Assembly: GCF_003925875.1 (NCBI RefSeq)
Contig: NZ_AP019309.1
Span: 1,302,001 to 1,366,000, forward strand
Direction: 5' to 3'
DNA from: Intestinibaculum porci
Lineage (GTDB): Bacteria; Bacillota_I; Bacilli_A; Erysipelotrichales; Coprobacillaceae
Length of the DNA: 64,000 bases
Positions 23,904 through 32,956 of the stretch are shown in pieces. Position 1 is the stretch's first letter. Each line of letters opens with the position of its first letter. A program made the translations under genes and the position numbers. The notes below the pieces were generated by a model that did not search any database, was not told the DNA's origin, and saw only the letters and a program-made list of their open reading frames with translations.

Positions 23904-26486
23904 ATGAAACTTGAACTAACGCATGAGAATATTCAGCACTACATCGACAGAAGCAAACTGATCATTCCCGAAGGGGTTGAAGAAATCGTCTCCACCGGTG
24001 GGATCAAGACTGATCTTTTTGTCGGTATCCGCTGGATCAGATTCCCACATTCCTTAAAGAAGATCCATGATTATTGTTTCTACAATGTCCCTGATTATGA
24101 AGATATTTGGTTTTATGAAGGACTAGAATCAATTGGAAACTACTGTTTCCATAATGTACCGATGGCTACCGGTGTGAAATGCCCTCATAGCTTAAAAGAG
24201 ATTGGAAAAGGGTGTTTCGTTCATACCTATCCCGATCTTTTTCATGCCCAATTACAAAACAGAGATACAATTGTAAAAAGTGATTTCATCGATTATACGC
24301 ACTTCCAAATTGAAGGCACAACATTAATACGATATACCGGTCAGGCACCCACCGTCATGATTCCTGATGGTATTACAACCATTAAAGAAAACTGGAATGA
24401 TCCTGGATGGGCCTATGGCAATACGCCAGAGAGTGTGGTGGAAATAGAGGAGAAAAGCGGATTCTATCTTTCTAAGCCTAAATACTATTTGCACCAGGCA
24501 AGACAGCTAGATTACCAGCACACCAAAAAACTGATCGAAGACTGGGGACACCAAGTCAATTTATATGACTATATCGCATTATATCTTCATCAGGAAGATG
24601 AAGATCTCATCAAACTCGCAATGCCTCATTTACTCAAGGATATCAATAAAACGATAGATCTTATGGGTTCATATATTACAAAAGATGCTGAAGAACAGGA
24701 AATCAAAAAAGTTTTAACATTCATCTATCTGCATCGCCCAGAGGTTTCTCAACAAGCCATCACGAAGATGGCTAAGCGACTCGCTCAGCTCGATGATAAA
24801 CAGTATTTGCATGAATTCTTGGCACATACTCAAATCATAGAATCATCAAATGACGAAGATTTAGAACGGTACTGTCTGAATCATTTCGATCAAGCCATCA
24901 TTTATGATGGCATAGTGAAGATGAGCATTGATGCTGCCATTTTTGATCATGTACGTAAGGTACATTCAGACAAAACGGTTTCCCGTTTTGTGGTAGCCTG
25001 CACCATAGTGCCTTATATGCTTGAGTCCATTGAAACCTTTAACAGCGGAAATGATGAAGTAGAAGATCCCAAGTGGTATCTTTCGCAGCTGATTCCTCTT
25101 TCTGTGCTGAAACATTGCGATGTTCTTGCCCAACGCCTTAACCCGGATGATTTAGAAAGGGTTATTGATTCTCTGTTTGATGAGACTTTAGAAAAGCCTC
25201 TTAACTTTTTGATTCCCTACGCAAGATTTGGGACCAACAGACAAATCATCAATCTGATTACCCATATGAATAAGTGGCAAAAAGTGAAAAACAGCTCCTG
25301 GCCAAGAAATCAAGAAAGGGACAATAGGGAAAAATGTGCCTATGCTTTAGCGACCGGTGCCTTGCTTTTAACAACCAATCGCTACGCCATCAGATTTATC
25401 GAATACCGCTTGAAAGATAATGGGGAACTCATGAATGAAATGGCGCAGATCCATCATGTCAGTGTTTCTACTTTAAGAAGGATGGCGGCTGACTTAGGGT
25501 ATGATCTGCAATGCTACAAGTCTTTAGAAGAGGGGAAAGGCGAAACGATGATCAGGTTTGATGCAGCCTTTCACCTGCAATTCGTCAATCAAAACAAACA
25601 AAAGATGACTACGCATAATCAGGAACTATTGTCTACATTAGCCGCTGAACAAAATGAACTTGAGGAAGTTGTTCACTATCTTACCCACCTCTTAAAAGGG
25701 ACTTATGTGTTTGAAAACAATACTTTTGCCCTTCAAGAGTGGTTGACGCTCTTTATAGACAATCCCATTGGCAAACAAATAGCAAAGAGATTAGTCTGGG
25801 AAGCGGATCATCAGATTCGCTTTATGATTGGAGATCATGCCTATGTGGATCAAAGAAATGCAGCCATTGATATCCAGCACTTTCAGGCGATTGCTGTTGC
25901 CTATCCCCGCTGTTTACCAAAAGAGGAATTAACAGCCTGGCAAGAGATGTTTCAAGCACGTCACATGCGCTTTTATAGGCATCAGTTCCAGGAAAAAACG
26001 ATCACTTTTGCCTCAGCTGAGGATTTTCAAAGGTATTACCACAACATAAAAATCAGAAAAGCCACTTTGCATCAGTTGTATCTGCAGGGATGGCTCTTTG
26101 AAGTAGAAGAGTATTCAACATTTTATTTCAACTCCTGCTTAGGTTTTGCCTATGAACATACCATCTCTGGACATGCTGGCATTGTTGGTGAGGCATTTTA
26201 TGATTCCTGGGAGGAAATCCCTGATGATACGGTGATGCGCATAGGGATGCAAAAAAACTATTTTTATAAAGAACGGATGACAGAATACTATTGTAATCTT
26301 CTCGATCGCTTATTCATTCATGATCTGATTGAACTTGATGAAGAGCGAGTCGCTTCTCATCTTTCGCTTTTTGATGATGAAGAATTAGCTTCGCTTTTAT
26401 CTTTTGCGAAAAAGAAAGAAAAAGTTATAGCTCAAAAAGCCATTTCTAAGTGCATAGAGGCTAGGAAAAGGGCAAACTGCATTTAA
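23904..26486 (+). CDS. Large protein with N-terminal LRR_5 (BspA-like) repeats
   Basis: An 860-aa protein with an ideal TAAGGAGGT site before ATG 23904. The first ~130 residues show LRR_5/BspA-like repeats (IPEGVEEI, FPHSLKKIHDYCFYNVP, GLESIGNYCFHNVP, CPHSLKEIGKGCF). The rest is a long helical region with no motif I recognise. Unlike typical BspA surface proteins there is no signal peptide, cell-wall anchor or membrane segment, so it is probably cytoplasmic. The function is unknown. It stands alone between the repeat element and a hydrolase gene, and codon use is intermediate between the core and island genes. Confidence 0.6.
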   Translation: MKLELTHENIQHYIDRSKLIIPEGVEEIVSTGGIKTDLFVGIRWIRFPHSLKKIHDYCFYNVPDYEDIWFYEGLESIGNYCFHNVPMATGVKCPHSLKEIGKGCFVHTYPDLFHAQLQNRDTIVKSDFIDYTHFQIEGTTLIRYTGQAPTVMIPDGITTIKENWNDPGWAYGNTPESVVEIEEKSGFYLSKPKYYLHQARQLDYQHTKKLIEDWGHQVNLYDYIALYLHQEDEDLIKLAMPHLLKDINKTIDLMGSYITKDAEEQEIKKVLTFIYLHRPEVSQQAITKMAKRLAQLDDKQYLHEFLAHTQIIESSNDEDLERYCLNHFDQAIIYDGIVKMSIDAAIFDHVRKVHSDKTVSRFVVACTIVPYMLESIETFNSGNDEVEDPKWYLSQLIPLSVLKHCDVLAQRLNPDDLERVIDSLFDETLEKPLNFLIPYARFGTNRQIINLITHMNKWQKVKNSSWPRNQERDNREKCAYALATGALLLTTNRYAIRFIEYRLKDNGELMNEMAQIHHVSVSTLRRMAADLGYDLQCYKSLEEGKGETMIRFDAAFHLQFVNQNKQKMTTHNQELLSTLAAEQNELEEVVHYLTHLLKGTYVFENNTFALQEWLTLFIDNPIGKQIAKRLVWEADHQIRFMIGDHAYVDQRNAAIDIQHFQAIAVAYPRCLPKEELTAWQEMFQARHMRFYRHQFQEKTITFASAEDFQRYYHNIKIRKATLHQLYLQGWLFEVEEYSTFYFNSCLGFAYEHTISGHAGIVGEAFYDSWEEIPDDTVMRIGMQKNYFYKERMTEYYCNLLDRLFIHDLIELDEERVASHLSLFDDEELASLLSFAKKKEKVIAQKAISKCIEARKRANCI

Positions 26487-26573
26487 GAAAATATTAAGAA
26501 ATTGAGATGATTCTATGGATTTGTTGCAGTTTGGTGCGAATTCTTTTAAAATATATACAAGGAGTTAATGTTT

Positions 26574-27506
26574 ATGGACAAGAGGGAATTCTATTATCCG
26601 TCAGCTGATGGCGAGCATCAGATTCATGCCATCGCCTGGCTGCCAGAAGGTGACGTGAAAGGTATTTTACAGATTTTACATGGCATGTGTGAATACGTTG
26701 ATCGGTACGATCGTTTTGCCTGTTTTTTAGCGCATCAAGGCTTTTTAGTGATTGGCAATGATCATTTAGGCCATGGCTTAAGTGTACATAATAACGAAGA
26801 GTTAGGCTTCTTCCATCATCCCCATGGCGATGAATATCTGATCAAAGATGTTCAGTCTTTACGTAAGCAGATGCAGGAAAAGTATCCGGGTGTTCCTTAC
26901 TTCATGTTAGGTCATTCGATGGGTTCTTTTTTACTGCGAAACTATTTGTTTACCTATAGCGATGGTTTAAACGGGGCGATTATTATGGGCACCGGTCACG
27001 AAAATACGAGTACATTGAATTTTGCATTAAACTTCACGAGAGCTATGGCGAAAGTCAAAGGCTGGCACTATCGCTCAGAGATGGTCGCAAATATGGCTAT
27101 GGGCACTTATAATGATCATATTCAAAAGCCGAGAACCCCTTATGACTGGTTAACGTGTAATGAAACGATTGTTGATCTTTATGCAAAGGATCCGCTTGAT
27201 AACTTTACTATGACGTTAAATGGTTTCTATACGATGTTTAATATGGTCAATGAATGTAATAAGAAAAAGCGGATCGAAAAAATGAATAAGAACCTGCCGC
27301 TCTATATTGTCAGCGGCTCGGAGGATCCGGTGGGACATTATGGGCATGGCCCATTAGAAGTGTATATGGACTATAAAGCTTATGGTATCAAGGATATTCA
27401 GCTCAAACTCTATCCGCAGGCCCGCCATGAAATTCTCAATGAATATAGTCATGAAATGACCGATGCAGATTTGCTGTATTGGATGGAAAAACGTCTAGGA
27501 TCCTAG
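26574..27506 (+). CDS. Alpha/beta hydrolase, monoacylglycerol-lipase-like
   Basis: A 310-aa serine hydrolase of the lysophospholipase/monoacylglycerol lipase group. The nucleophile elbow GHSMGS has serine at residue 115. An HG motif (LHGMCEYVDRY) forms the oxyanion region near residue 37. SGSEDPVG supplies the acid and ARHEIL the histidine. There is no signal peptide, so it acts in the cytoplasm or at the inner membrane face. ATG 26574 is preferred over 26568 because AAGGAG then has 9-base spacing. It is a single gene closed by its own terminator. The natural substrate (acyl glycerols or lysophospholipids) is inferred from the family. Confidence 0.85.
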   Translation: MDKREFYYPSADGEHQIHAIAWLPEGDVKGILQILHGMCEYVDRYDRFACFLAHQGFLVIGNDHLGHGLSVHNNEELGFFHHPHGDEYLIKDVQSLRKQMQEKYPGVPYFMLGHSMGSFLLRNYLFTYSDGLNGAIIMGTGHENTSTLNFALNFTRAMAKVKGWHYRSEMVANMAMGTYNDHIQKPRTPYDWLTCNETIVDLYAKDPLDNFTMTLNGFYTMFNMVNECNKKKRIEKMNKNLPLYIVSGSEDPVGHYGHGPLEVYMDYKAYGIKDIQLKLYPQARHEILNEYSHEMTDADLLYWMEKRLGS

Positions 27507-27515
27507 GCGTTTTTC
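27487..27515 (+). terminator. Terminator overlapping the hydrolase stop codon
   Basis: A 12-bp stem (AAAAACGTCTAG with CTAGGCGTTTTT, one G-U pair) and a GATC loop. The stop codon lies in the descending arm. A TATAAT box at 27519-27524 follows at once and probably serves proB. Confidence 0.85.
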
Positions 27516-27547
27516 TTGTATAATGGGTGAGGAAAGCAGGAAGTACT

Positions 27548-28672
27548 ATGAGAAATATCAAAGATATACATAAAATTATTATAAAAGTGGGTTCCACATC
27601 TTTATGTGGCAACAATGGAGAAATTGATCGTGAACGCGTTTTAAAGGTCATTTCTCAGATTGCAACGTTAAAAAGACAAGGCTATATTGTGGTTTTAGTA
27701 TCATCGGGGGCGATCGCGGCCGGAATGGGCAGTTTAGGCTTACAGGAAAAGCCTACCACCTTACCGCAAAAACAGGCCTTAGCCGCAATTGGGCAGGCCG
27801 GCTTAATGGAAATCTATGAAGAACTCTTCAAGATCTTCCATATGAAATGTTCCCAGATCTTACTCAATCATGATGACTTTGATGATCGTAAACGTCTGAT
27901 GAATCTTAATCATACCCTCAATGCCTTAATTGATTATGATGTGGTGCCGATTATTAATGAAAATGATGCTTTAGCCGTGGAAGAAATCAAGTTTGGTGAT
28001 AATGATACCTTAGCGGCCTTACTGGTCCCTGTTATAGAGGCTGAACTTCTCATCTTAGTATCAGATATCGATGGACTCTATACCGCCAATCCTAAAGTGC
28101 ATCCTGAGGCTAAGCTGATCAGTTATGTGCCTAAAATTACCAAAGAGATTATGTCCTACGCCGGTGATACTTCTTCTAAACTAGGAACCGGCGGTATGGC
28201 GACCAAATTAAAGGCTGCCCGCATGGTCAATGATTATGGCAGCCATATGTGTATTGTCAATGGAGCGAAGCCACAGAGCATTCTCAATGCCTTAGTTGAT
28301 GAAGGAACCTGGTTTAATGGTCACAGTGGTCGTAATTTAAAGGCCAAGGAACACTGGATTGCCTATCGTACAAAGCCTAAAGGAGATATTATCGTTGATG
28401 AGGGCTGTGAACAGGCCTTAGTGAAACATCACGTCTCTTTATTGCCTAAAGGGATCGTTGCTGTGAATGGTGACTTCTTGATCGGGCAGGTGGTGGATAT
28501 TAAAAATCGCCAGGGCGATCTCATCGCCAAGGGGATCACCAACTATGCTTCAGATGAAATTCGTCTGATCAAAGGCTTCAATACCAGTGAAATCGAAAAG
28601 ATCCTTCATTATAAAGATTATGATGAAGTGGTGCATGCCAATAATATGGTTGTGTTAAAGGAGAAAGTTTAG
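27548..28672 (+). CDS. proB: Glutamate 5-kinase
   Basis: The first enzyme of proline synthesis, phosphorylating glutamate to gamma-glutamyl phosphate. The 374-aa protein has the amino-acid-kinase domain (IIIKVGSTSLC, SSGAIAAGMGSLG, NENDALAVEEIKFGDNDTLAALL and GTGGMATKLKAA) and a C-terminal PUA domain from about residue 280. Its start follows AGGAAG. No proA gene adjoins it, so the second step must be encoded elsewhere. The stop codon is inside a terminator hairpin. Confidence 0.95.
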   Translation: MRNIKDIHKIIIKVGSTSLCGNNGEIDRERVLKVISQIATLKRQGYIVVLVSSGAIAAGMGSLGLQEKPTTLPQKQALAAIGQAGLMEIYEELFKIFHMKCSQILLNHDDFDDRKRLMNLNHTLNALIDYDVVPIINENDALAVEEIKFGDNDTLAALLVPVIEAELLILVSDIDGLYTANPKVHPEAKLISYVPKITKEIMSYAGDTSSKLGTGGMATKLKAARMVNDYGSHMCIVNGAKPQSILNALVDEGTWFNGHSGRNLKAKEHWIAYRTKPKGDIIVDEGCEQALVKHHVSLLPKGIVAVNGDFLIGQVVDIKNRQGDLIAKGITNYASDEIRLIKGFNTSEIEKILHYKDYDEVVHANNMVVLKEKV

Positions 28673-28695
28673 GCTTTCTCTTTTTTTTTTTTTTT
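28661..28695 (+). terminator. proB terminator with an unusually long T-run
   Basis: A GAGAAAG/CTTTCTC stem with a TTTAGG loop that includes the stop codon is followed by fifteen consecutive T residues. Confidence 0.9.
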
Positions 28696-28716
28696 AGTGC
28701 GTATATCAGGACTTTT

Positions 28717-29229
28717 ATGGTTAAATATGCTAAGATGGAGAGACTCTTGCAAATGGTAAACTACATATTTAAATTAGAATTTAACTATAAGAATACAATT
28801 TTCTTTTCTATTCAAAAACAAGAAAAAGATGTTGCACTTATTGTCTATGAAGATTGTTGGAGAAAAGGTGAGTTGTTTAAAGATTTCCCCTTTCTATATC
28901 CACAGTATTATTCATCAGAAGATCAATGGGATGATGAGCGTAATTTGATCACAGCAAGTGTTTATAATCTCATAGAAGATGAGTATTCGTCAGAAATGAA
29001 GGATGATATAGAATATCTAGTTGAATCAATGATAGAATATAAACCTGCTGTAAATCACAAGGTGCAATTTTTTAACAATCCAATTGTTAGAAAGTATTAT
29101 GCTGATCGTAAAGAAAATAGAATGCAATTTATTAATTATGTATTATCACTATGTGAAAATAAAAAGACAGTATCCTTAAATGAGGACGACTTTAATCACT
29201 TAACGCAATATAGAGGGGCAGATGATTAA
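28717..29229 (+). CDS. Hypothetical protein, 170 aa
   Basis: A small acidic cytoplasmic protein with no motif I recognise. The N-terminal half alternates strands and helices (NTIFFSIQKQEKDVALIVYED). The C-terminal half is helical. Starts at 28717, 28735 and 28753 are all possible and the ribosome sites are weak. AT-rich codon use like the accessory operon downstream suggests it was acquired rather than core. A UUCG-type terminator follows about 60 bases after the stop. It may be an orphan immunity or regulatory gene; I cannot say which. Confidence 0.6.
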   Translation: MVKYAKMERLLQMVNYIFKLEFNYKNTIFFSIQKQEKDVALIVYEDCWRKGELFKDFPFLYPQYYSSEDQWDDERNLITASVYNLIEDEYSSEMKDDIEYLVESMIEYKPAVNHKVQFFNNPIVRKYYADRKENRMQFINYVLSLCENKKTVSLNEDDFNHLTQYRGADD

Positions 29230-29291
29230 AATTAGAATCCAATTTTACTGTGATACCTCTTGCAAACAATTTGCCTGGTGTCGTCCCTAAA

Positions 29292-29317
29292 AAGAAGAAG
29301 TCTTCGGGCTTCTTTTT
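29292..29317 (+). terminator. Terminator with UUCG tetraloop
   Basis: An AAGAAGTC stem pairs with GGCTTCTT (one G-U) across a TTCG loop and is followed by TTT. Confidence 0.8.
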
Positions 29318-29824
29318 ATTTGGCCAAATTACTAATTAAGGATGAAATAGAATGTATTAATCAATAAAAACGAAGAGTATGAAAGAATTATATTAAGAAA
29401 GCGATCATTTATACATGAATTTAGTGAGAAAGTAATGCTTTTAATATGTTAAATAGGTGGAATACTGTGTATGATTTTTTATACAAATATTTGTTATGTC
29501 TAAAATCTTGAACATAATATTTGATACAATAAAACTAAATAAAGTTTCAATTTTTGATTTGTTCTTGAAGCTGATATTTTAAAGTGATCTCAAGGAATAA
29601 GTGAGTTTTCGGATTTACATCCGTAAAAATTGTATATAACCTTGAAAGGTGATAATATAAAAATAAGTAAGCGCTTTATGTTTAAAAATTAGAAATTTTT
29701 AATGAATTGTGATGACTATATATTTAAGGTTAAATGAACCTACCATAAATAAAAGAATGAAGAGGTTATAACGCATAGAGGCGTTAAATATTAGCAAAGG
29801 TGGCAATCACCTTGAGGAGGAGTT
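29318..29824 (+). promoter_or_regulatory. Long AT-rich leader/promoter region of the GTPase-HerA-PoNe operon
   Basis: About 500 bases without a convincing gene. A possible promoter is TTGTTA (29491-29496), 16 bases, then CATAAT (29513-29518). Downstream there are three small hairpins: CGGAT-TTAC-ATCCG at 29610-29623, AACGC-ATAGAG-GCGTT at 29770-29785, and AAGGTG-GCAAT-CACCTT at 29797-29813. The last lies directly against the GAGGAGGAG ribosome site. That arrangement suggests an untranslated leader able to influence translation. I recognise no known riboswitch class. Confidence 0.4.
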
Positions 29825-32413
29825 ATGAAAAAAGTACTAATTGAATATAATCCATACGAGATGAGGTCTAGAGTTGTTGTTGATAACAAGGAAATTCAAA
29901 GTAATCAATATTGTGATCCTAATTTAAAGAGGTATTTAGATTCGGGCGTACGTATGCCTATTCAGGCATGGATTGATCCGATTGTAAGAGATGGCTGGGA
30001 CGGATTACTCCCTGTGTTATGTAAAATGGGTGATAAAGATATCAATATTGAATTTATTGGACGTGCTGTTGACTATGAGAATGTGAAACAGTCACTTCTA
30101 ATGCAAAATGAAAAGGGACAATGTGAAGCAAAGCTTAAATTTGAGTTGTCTAAGGAAATTATTTCTGATGAAGAAATGAAGGACAATATCGACTATGTTG
30201 TACATCGTATGCTTAATGATGATTTCTCAAAAATGGTCGATGAGTCTCATTCTCCAGCGTTAAAAAACAAATACGATCATCTTAAAGAAGCGTATGAAGA
30301 AATTAAGGATGAAGAGTTTAGAATTGTTTTTACAGGAACATATAGCAGTGGAAAATCTTCTACAATTAACTGTTTGATTGGTAAGAATTTATTACCAACT
30401 GCATCAGGGACTTGTACAGCTAATGTTTGTAGAATTATTCATTCGCAAATGCCAAGGGGTATTGCAAAGGTTGCATATTGTGATAAAGGAATGAAAAAGG
30501 AATATCTTTGTAAAAACGAAGAAGAAGTACAAGATAAAATCAAAGGTGCTAATAGTCAGGTTCAGGAGATTAACGTTTATACTGACTTATCCAATCTATA
30601 TCCCAATGGAATTGCAAATGATTTTAAAATTGTTCTTATTGATACACCGGGCACGGATAGTGCAACTGGAAATGATAAACAGAAGATTGATGGAGATTCA
30701 GTAAATTTTATTAATCGTTCGCATCTTGAAATAACAAAAGAAGTATTGAAATCTAAGAAAAAAGAAATGGCTGTACTTATTTCGGATGATAAACTGGAAG
30801 ATGAAAATATTGTTGAATTGATGGATATTATTGAGGAATCCGCAGATAATGATGAAGGCTTCTTTAATGATCGCTTTTTGTTTGTTATGAATAAGTGCGA
30901 TTCTTTGAGCTACTCAAATTCAGGAGAGTCTTTAGATAATAGTATTGAAAATTTTGTTCATAATATCAAAAAAGTGCCTAATTCAAAAAGAATTAGAAAT
31001 ATTGTCACGCCTAGAGTTTTTCCGATTTCATCAGGGGTTGCATTAGCGGTTATTAATGGGTTTACTGAAGCTCCTGGTATTAGTGAAGGAATGACAAAAA
31101 AAGCGGAACAATATGGTTATTATGAAAGCTTTTGTAAAAAAGTATATTATTATGATCCAAATCGATTAGAAAATGATTTTGATAATTTGATTGAAGAAAT
31201 CAAAATGAAGTACAAGAATTATTCTAATTATTGTCTTGAAGAGAAAAGCTCTGTTTCAGCAGCAATTAGAGAAAAATATAGAAATAAACTTAGTGGAAAA
31301 TTGGATTTCGCGCAAAGAGTTCTCATTCATAGTGGTGTACCAGCTCTGAAAGATGCGATTCGCGAATATATTCGCTTTTATGCGTATCCACTTCAGGTGC
31401 GACAGCTTTTAAATTGTTTTGTAGATATTATTGGTGAATTAAAGTCGCTGAATATTAATGAAAGCACCGAATTAGAAAAAGCGAGAAAATATTATAGTGA
31501 TGCGGTAAGCTCTCGACAAAAGAATGACGCCGAAGAAAAAGATAAAGAGATCAAAAGACAAAAATTGAATGATGCAAAAGTGAGGATGGCAAATACTAAA
31601 AAAAGGATCGATGAAATAAATGAGAATTTGCCTTTTGAAGCAAATGCTATTCGTTCACAGATTACGACGCTGAAAAAAGATATAGCAAGTAAAATTGGCA
31701 ATCGTGGTAAATCAGTGCCAATTAATGAAGCTAAGGGGATTATTTTAGACGCCAAAAAACAGGTGGATACGATAGAGGCTGAGTTTAGGGATACAGTATG
31801 GAAGGTGAAACAGAATCAAAAAAATACTGTTGTGAAATTATATCAGGAATATATTTCTTATGTCCATGCACTCGAAAAAGAAGGATTGATGAATAACGGT
31901 AGTTTTTCATTGCAAGATACAGTTGCTTATAAACAATTGATTGATAAAAATAGTTTTACTAAAGAAGCTAACTATATAAAAATCAAAAATGAGAAAAATC
32001 CCCAAAAAAAGCATGTTGAATTTGGCTTGAATATTGGTAAATTCTTCAGTTCAATTCCAGGGGCATGGAAAACCAGAAATTTGCCGAACTTTATTGAAAA
32101 AGAAGATGTTGATGTTGAAAGATATGTTTCTGATAATATCACTCCAATTGAAGCAAATTTTAATAAGAACGTCGTTGGTTTAAAGAATGCTTACAAAGAG
32201 GATATTCGTTTTTTAAAAGATCAATCAAAGCTGCGTGTTGAAAAGGTGATTGATCTCATCAATCAGCAAGATCGAGAGATTGCGAGAATTAAAGAAGAAT
32301 TAAACAAATTGGCAGCTGATGAGAAGAAGTATAATGCGCAAATTTTGAAACTTCAAAAGGAGCGAGATATTTTGAATGATTTAGTAGATAGGCTGGAAGC
32401 AATTAAAATTTAA
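29825..32413 (+). CDS. Dynamin-like large GTPase
   Basis: An 862-aa GTPase of the bacterial dynamin (LeoA/YfjP-like) group. An N-terminal ~130-residue domain of beta type precedes the G domain. G1 is GTYSSGKSS near residue 175, the G3 is IDTPGTDSATGND near residue 278, and the G4-type NKCD is near residue 357. The rest is long coiled coil (residues 570-640 and 790-860), which in dynamins forms the stalk. It has no signal peptide. It is first in an operon and lies 14 bases before the next gene. A role in membrane remodelling or sensing is inferred from the fold. Confidence 0.8.
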   Translation: MKKVLIEYNPYEMRSRVVVDNKEIQSNQYCDPNLKRYLDSGVRMPIQAWIDPIVRDGWDGLLPVLCKMGDKDINIEFIGRAVDYENVKQSLLMQNEKGQCEAKLKFELSKEIISDEEMKDNIDYVVHRMLNDDFSKMVDESHSPALKNKYDHLKEAYEEIKDEEFRIVFTGTYSSGKSSTINCLIGKNLLPTASGTCTANVCRIIHSQMPRGIAKVAYCDKGMKKEYLCKNEEEVQDKIKGANSQVQEINVYTDLSNLYPNGIANDFKIVLIDTPGTDSATGNDKQKIDGDSVNFINRSHLEITKEVLKSKKKEMAVLISDDKLEDENIVELMDIIEESADNDEGFFNDRFLFVMNKCDSLSYSNSGESLDNSIENFVHNIKKVPNSKRIRNIVTPRVFPISSGVALAVINGFTEAPGISEGMTKKAEQYGYYESFCKKVYYYDPNRLENDFDNLIEEIKMKYKNYSNYCLEEKSSVSAAIREKYRNKLSGKLDFAQRVLIHSGVPALKDAIREYIRFYAYPLQVRQLLNCFVDIIGELKSLNINESTELEKARKYYSDAVSSRQKNDAEEKDKEIKRQKLNDAKVRMANTKKRIDEINENLPFEANAIRSQITTLKKDIASKIGNRGKSVPINEAKGIILDAKKQVDTIEAEFRDTVWKVKQNQKNTVVKLYQEYISYVHALEKEGLMNNGSFSLQDTVAYKQLIDKNSFTKEANYIKIKNEKNPQKKHVEFGLNIGKFFSSIPGAWKTRNLPNFIEKEDVDVERYVSDNITPIEANFNKNVVGLKNAYKEDIRFLKDQSKLRVEKVIDLINQQDREIARIKEELNKLAADEKKYNAQILKLQKERDILNDLVDRLEAIKI

Positions 32414-32427
32414 CGAGGTGAATACGT

Positions 32428-32919
32428 ATGAATTATTTTTATCCAAATGCGACATATGATGAAGCTATTAAAAAACAAGATAAAGTAGTATTAAGAGCAT
32501 TGCTGGTAGGCATTATTGGGTCAGATCCAACCTTTGCAACAACGGAATTTGAGGAAGCATGTCAGTACATTAGAGAGAAGAGTATTTCCTTTAATGGTCA
32601 GGAACTTATTTTAACTGAGCCTTATAAAATGCAGGAAGGCGAATATAAAAAAGATGATTGGGATGAAGATTATTACAAACTGAGCCTTGTCTGGTTAGAA
32701 GATAATTTTGCTTTAGATCAGCGGCTTGACTTGATTAAACGGATGGGAAAGTCTATTTATAAAGATGAACTAACTTTTGGAAAAAGCAAATATCAGAATA
32801 GAATGGCAGAAAAAAATAAAAGCCATGGAAAAAAGCAATTGAATCCATTGGTGATTATTATTCTTGCGGCTTTGGGATTGCTGCTGGTTTTTGTTTTAGT
32901 TAATCAATTGAGTAGTTAA
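32428..32919 (+). CDS. Small tail-anchored membrane protein
   Basis: A 163-aa protein with a soluble acidic N-terminal ~135 residues and a single C-terminal membrane helix (PLVIIILAALGLLLVFVLV). This is a tail-anchor layout with the soluble part in the cytoplasm. I recognise no domain. Its place between a dynamin-like GTPase and a HerA-type ATPase suggests it anchors the complex at the membrane. A CGAGGTGAA site precedes its start, and translation follows closely from the GTPase gene. Confidence 0.65.
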   Translation: MNYFYPNATYDEAIKKQDKVVLRALLVGIIGSDPTFATTEFEEACQYIREKSISFNGQELILTEPYKMQEGEYKKDDWDEDYYKLSLVWLEDNFALDQRLDLIKRMGKSIYKDELTFGKSKYQNRMAEKNKSHGKKQLNPLVIIILAALGLLLVFVLVNQLSS

Positions 32920-32956
32920 TAGTTTGGAATTATTTGTGGATGAAGGAGAAGCATGT

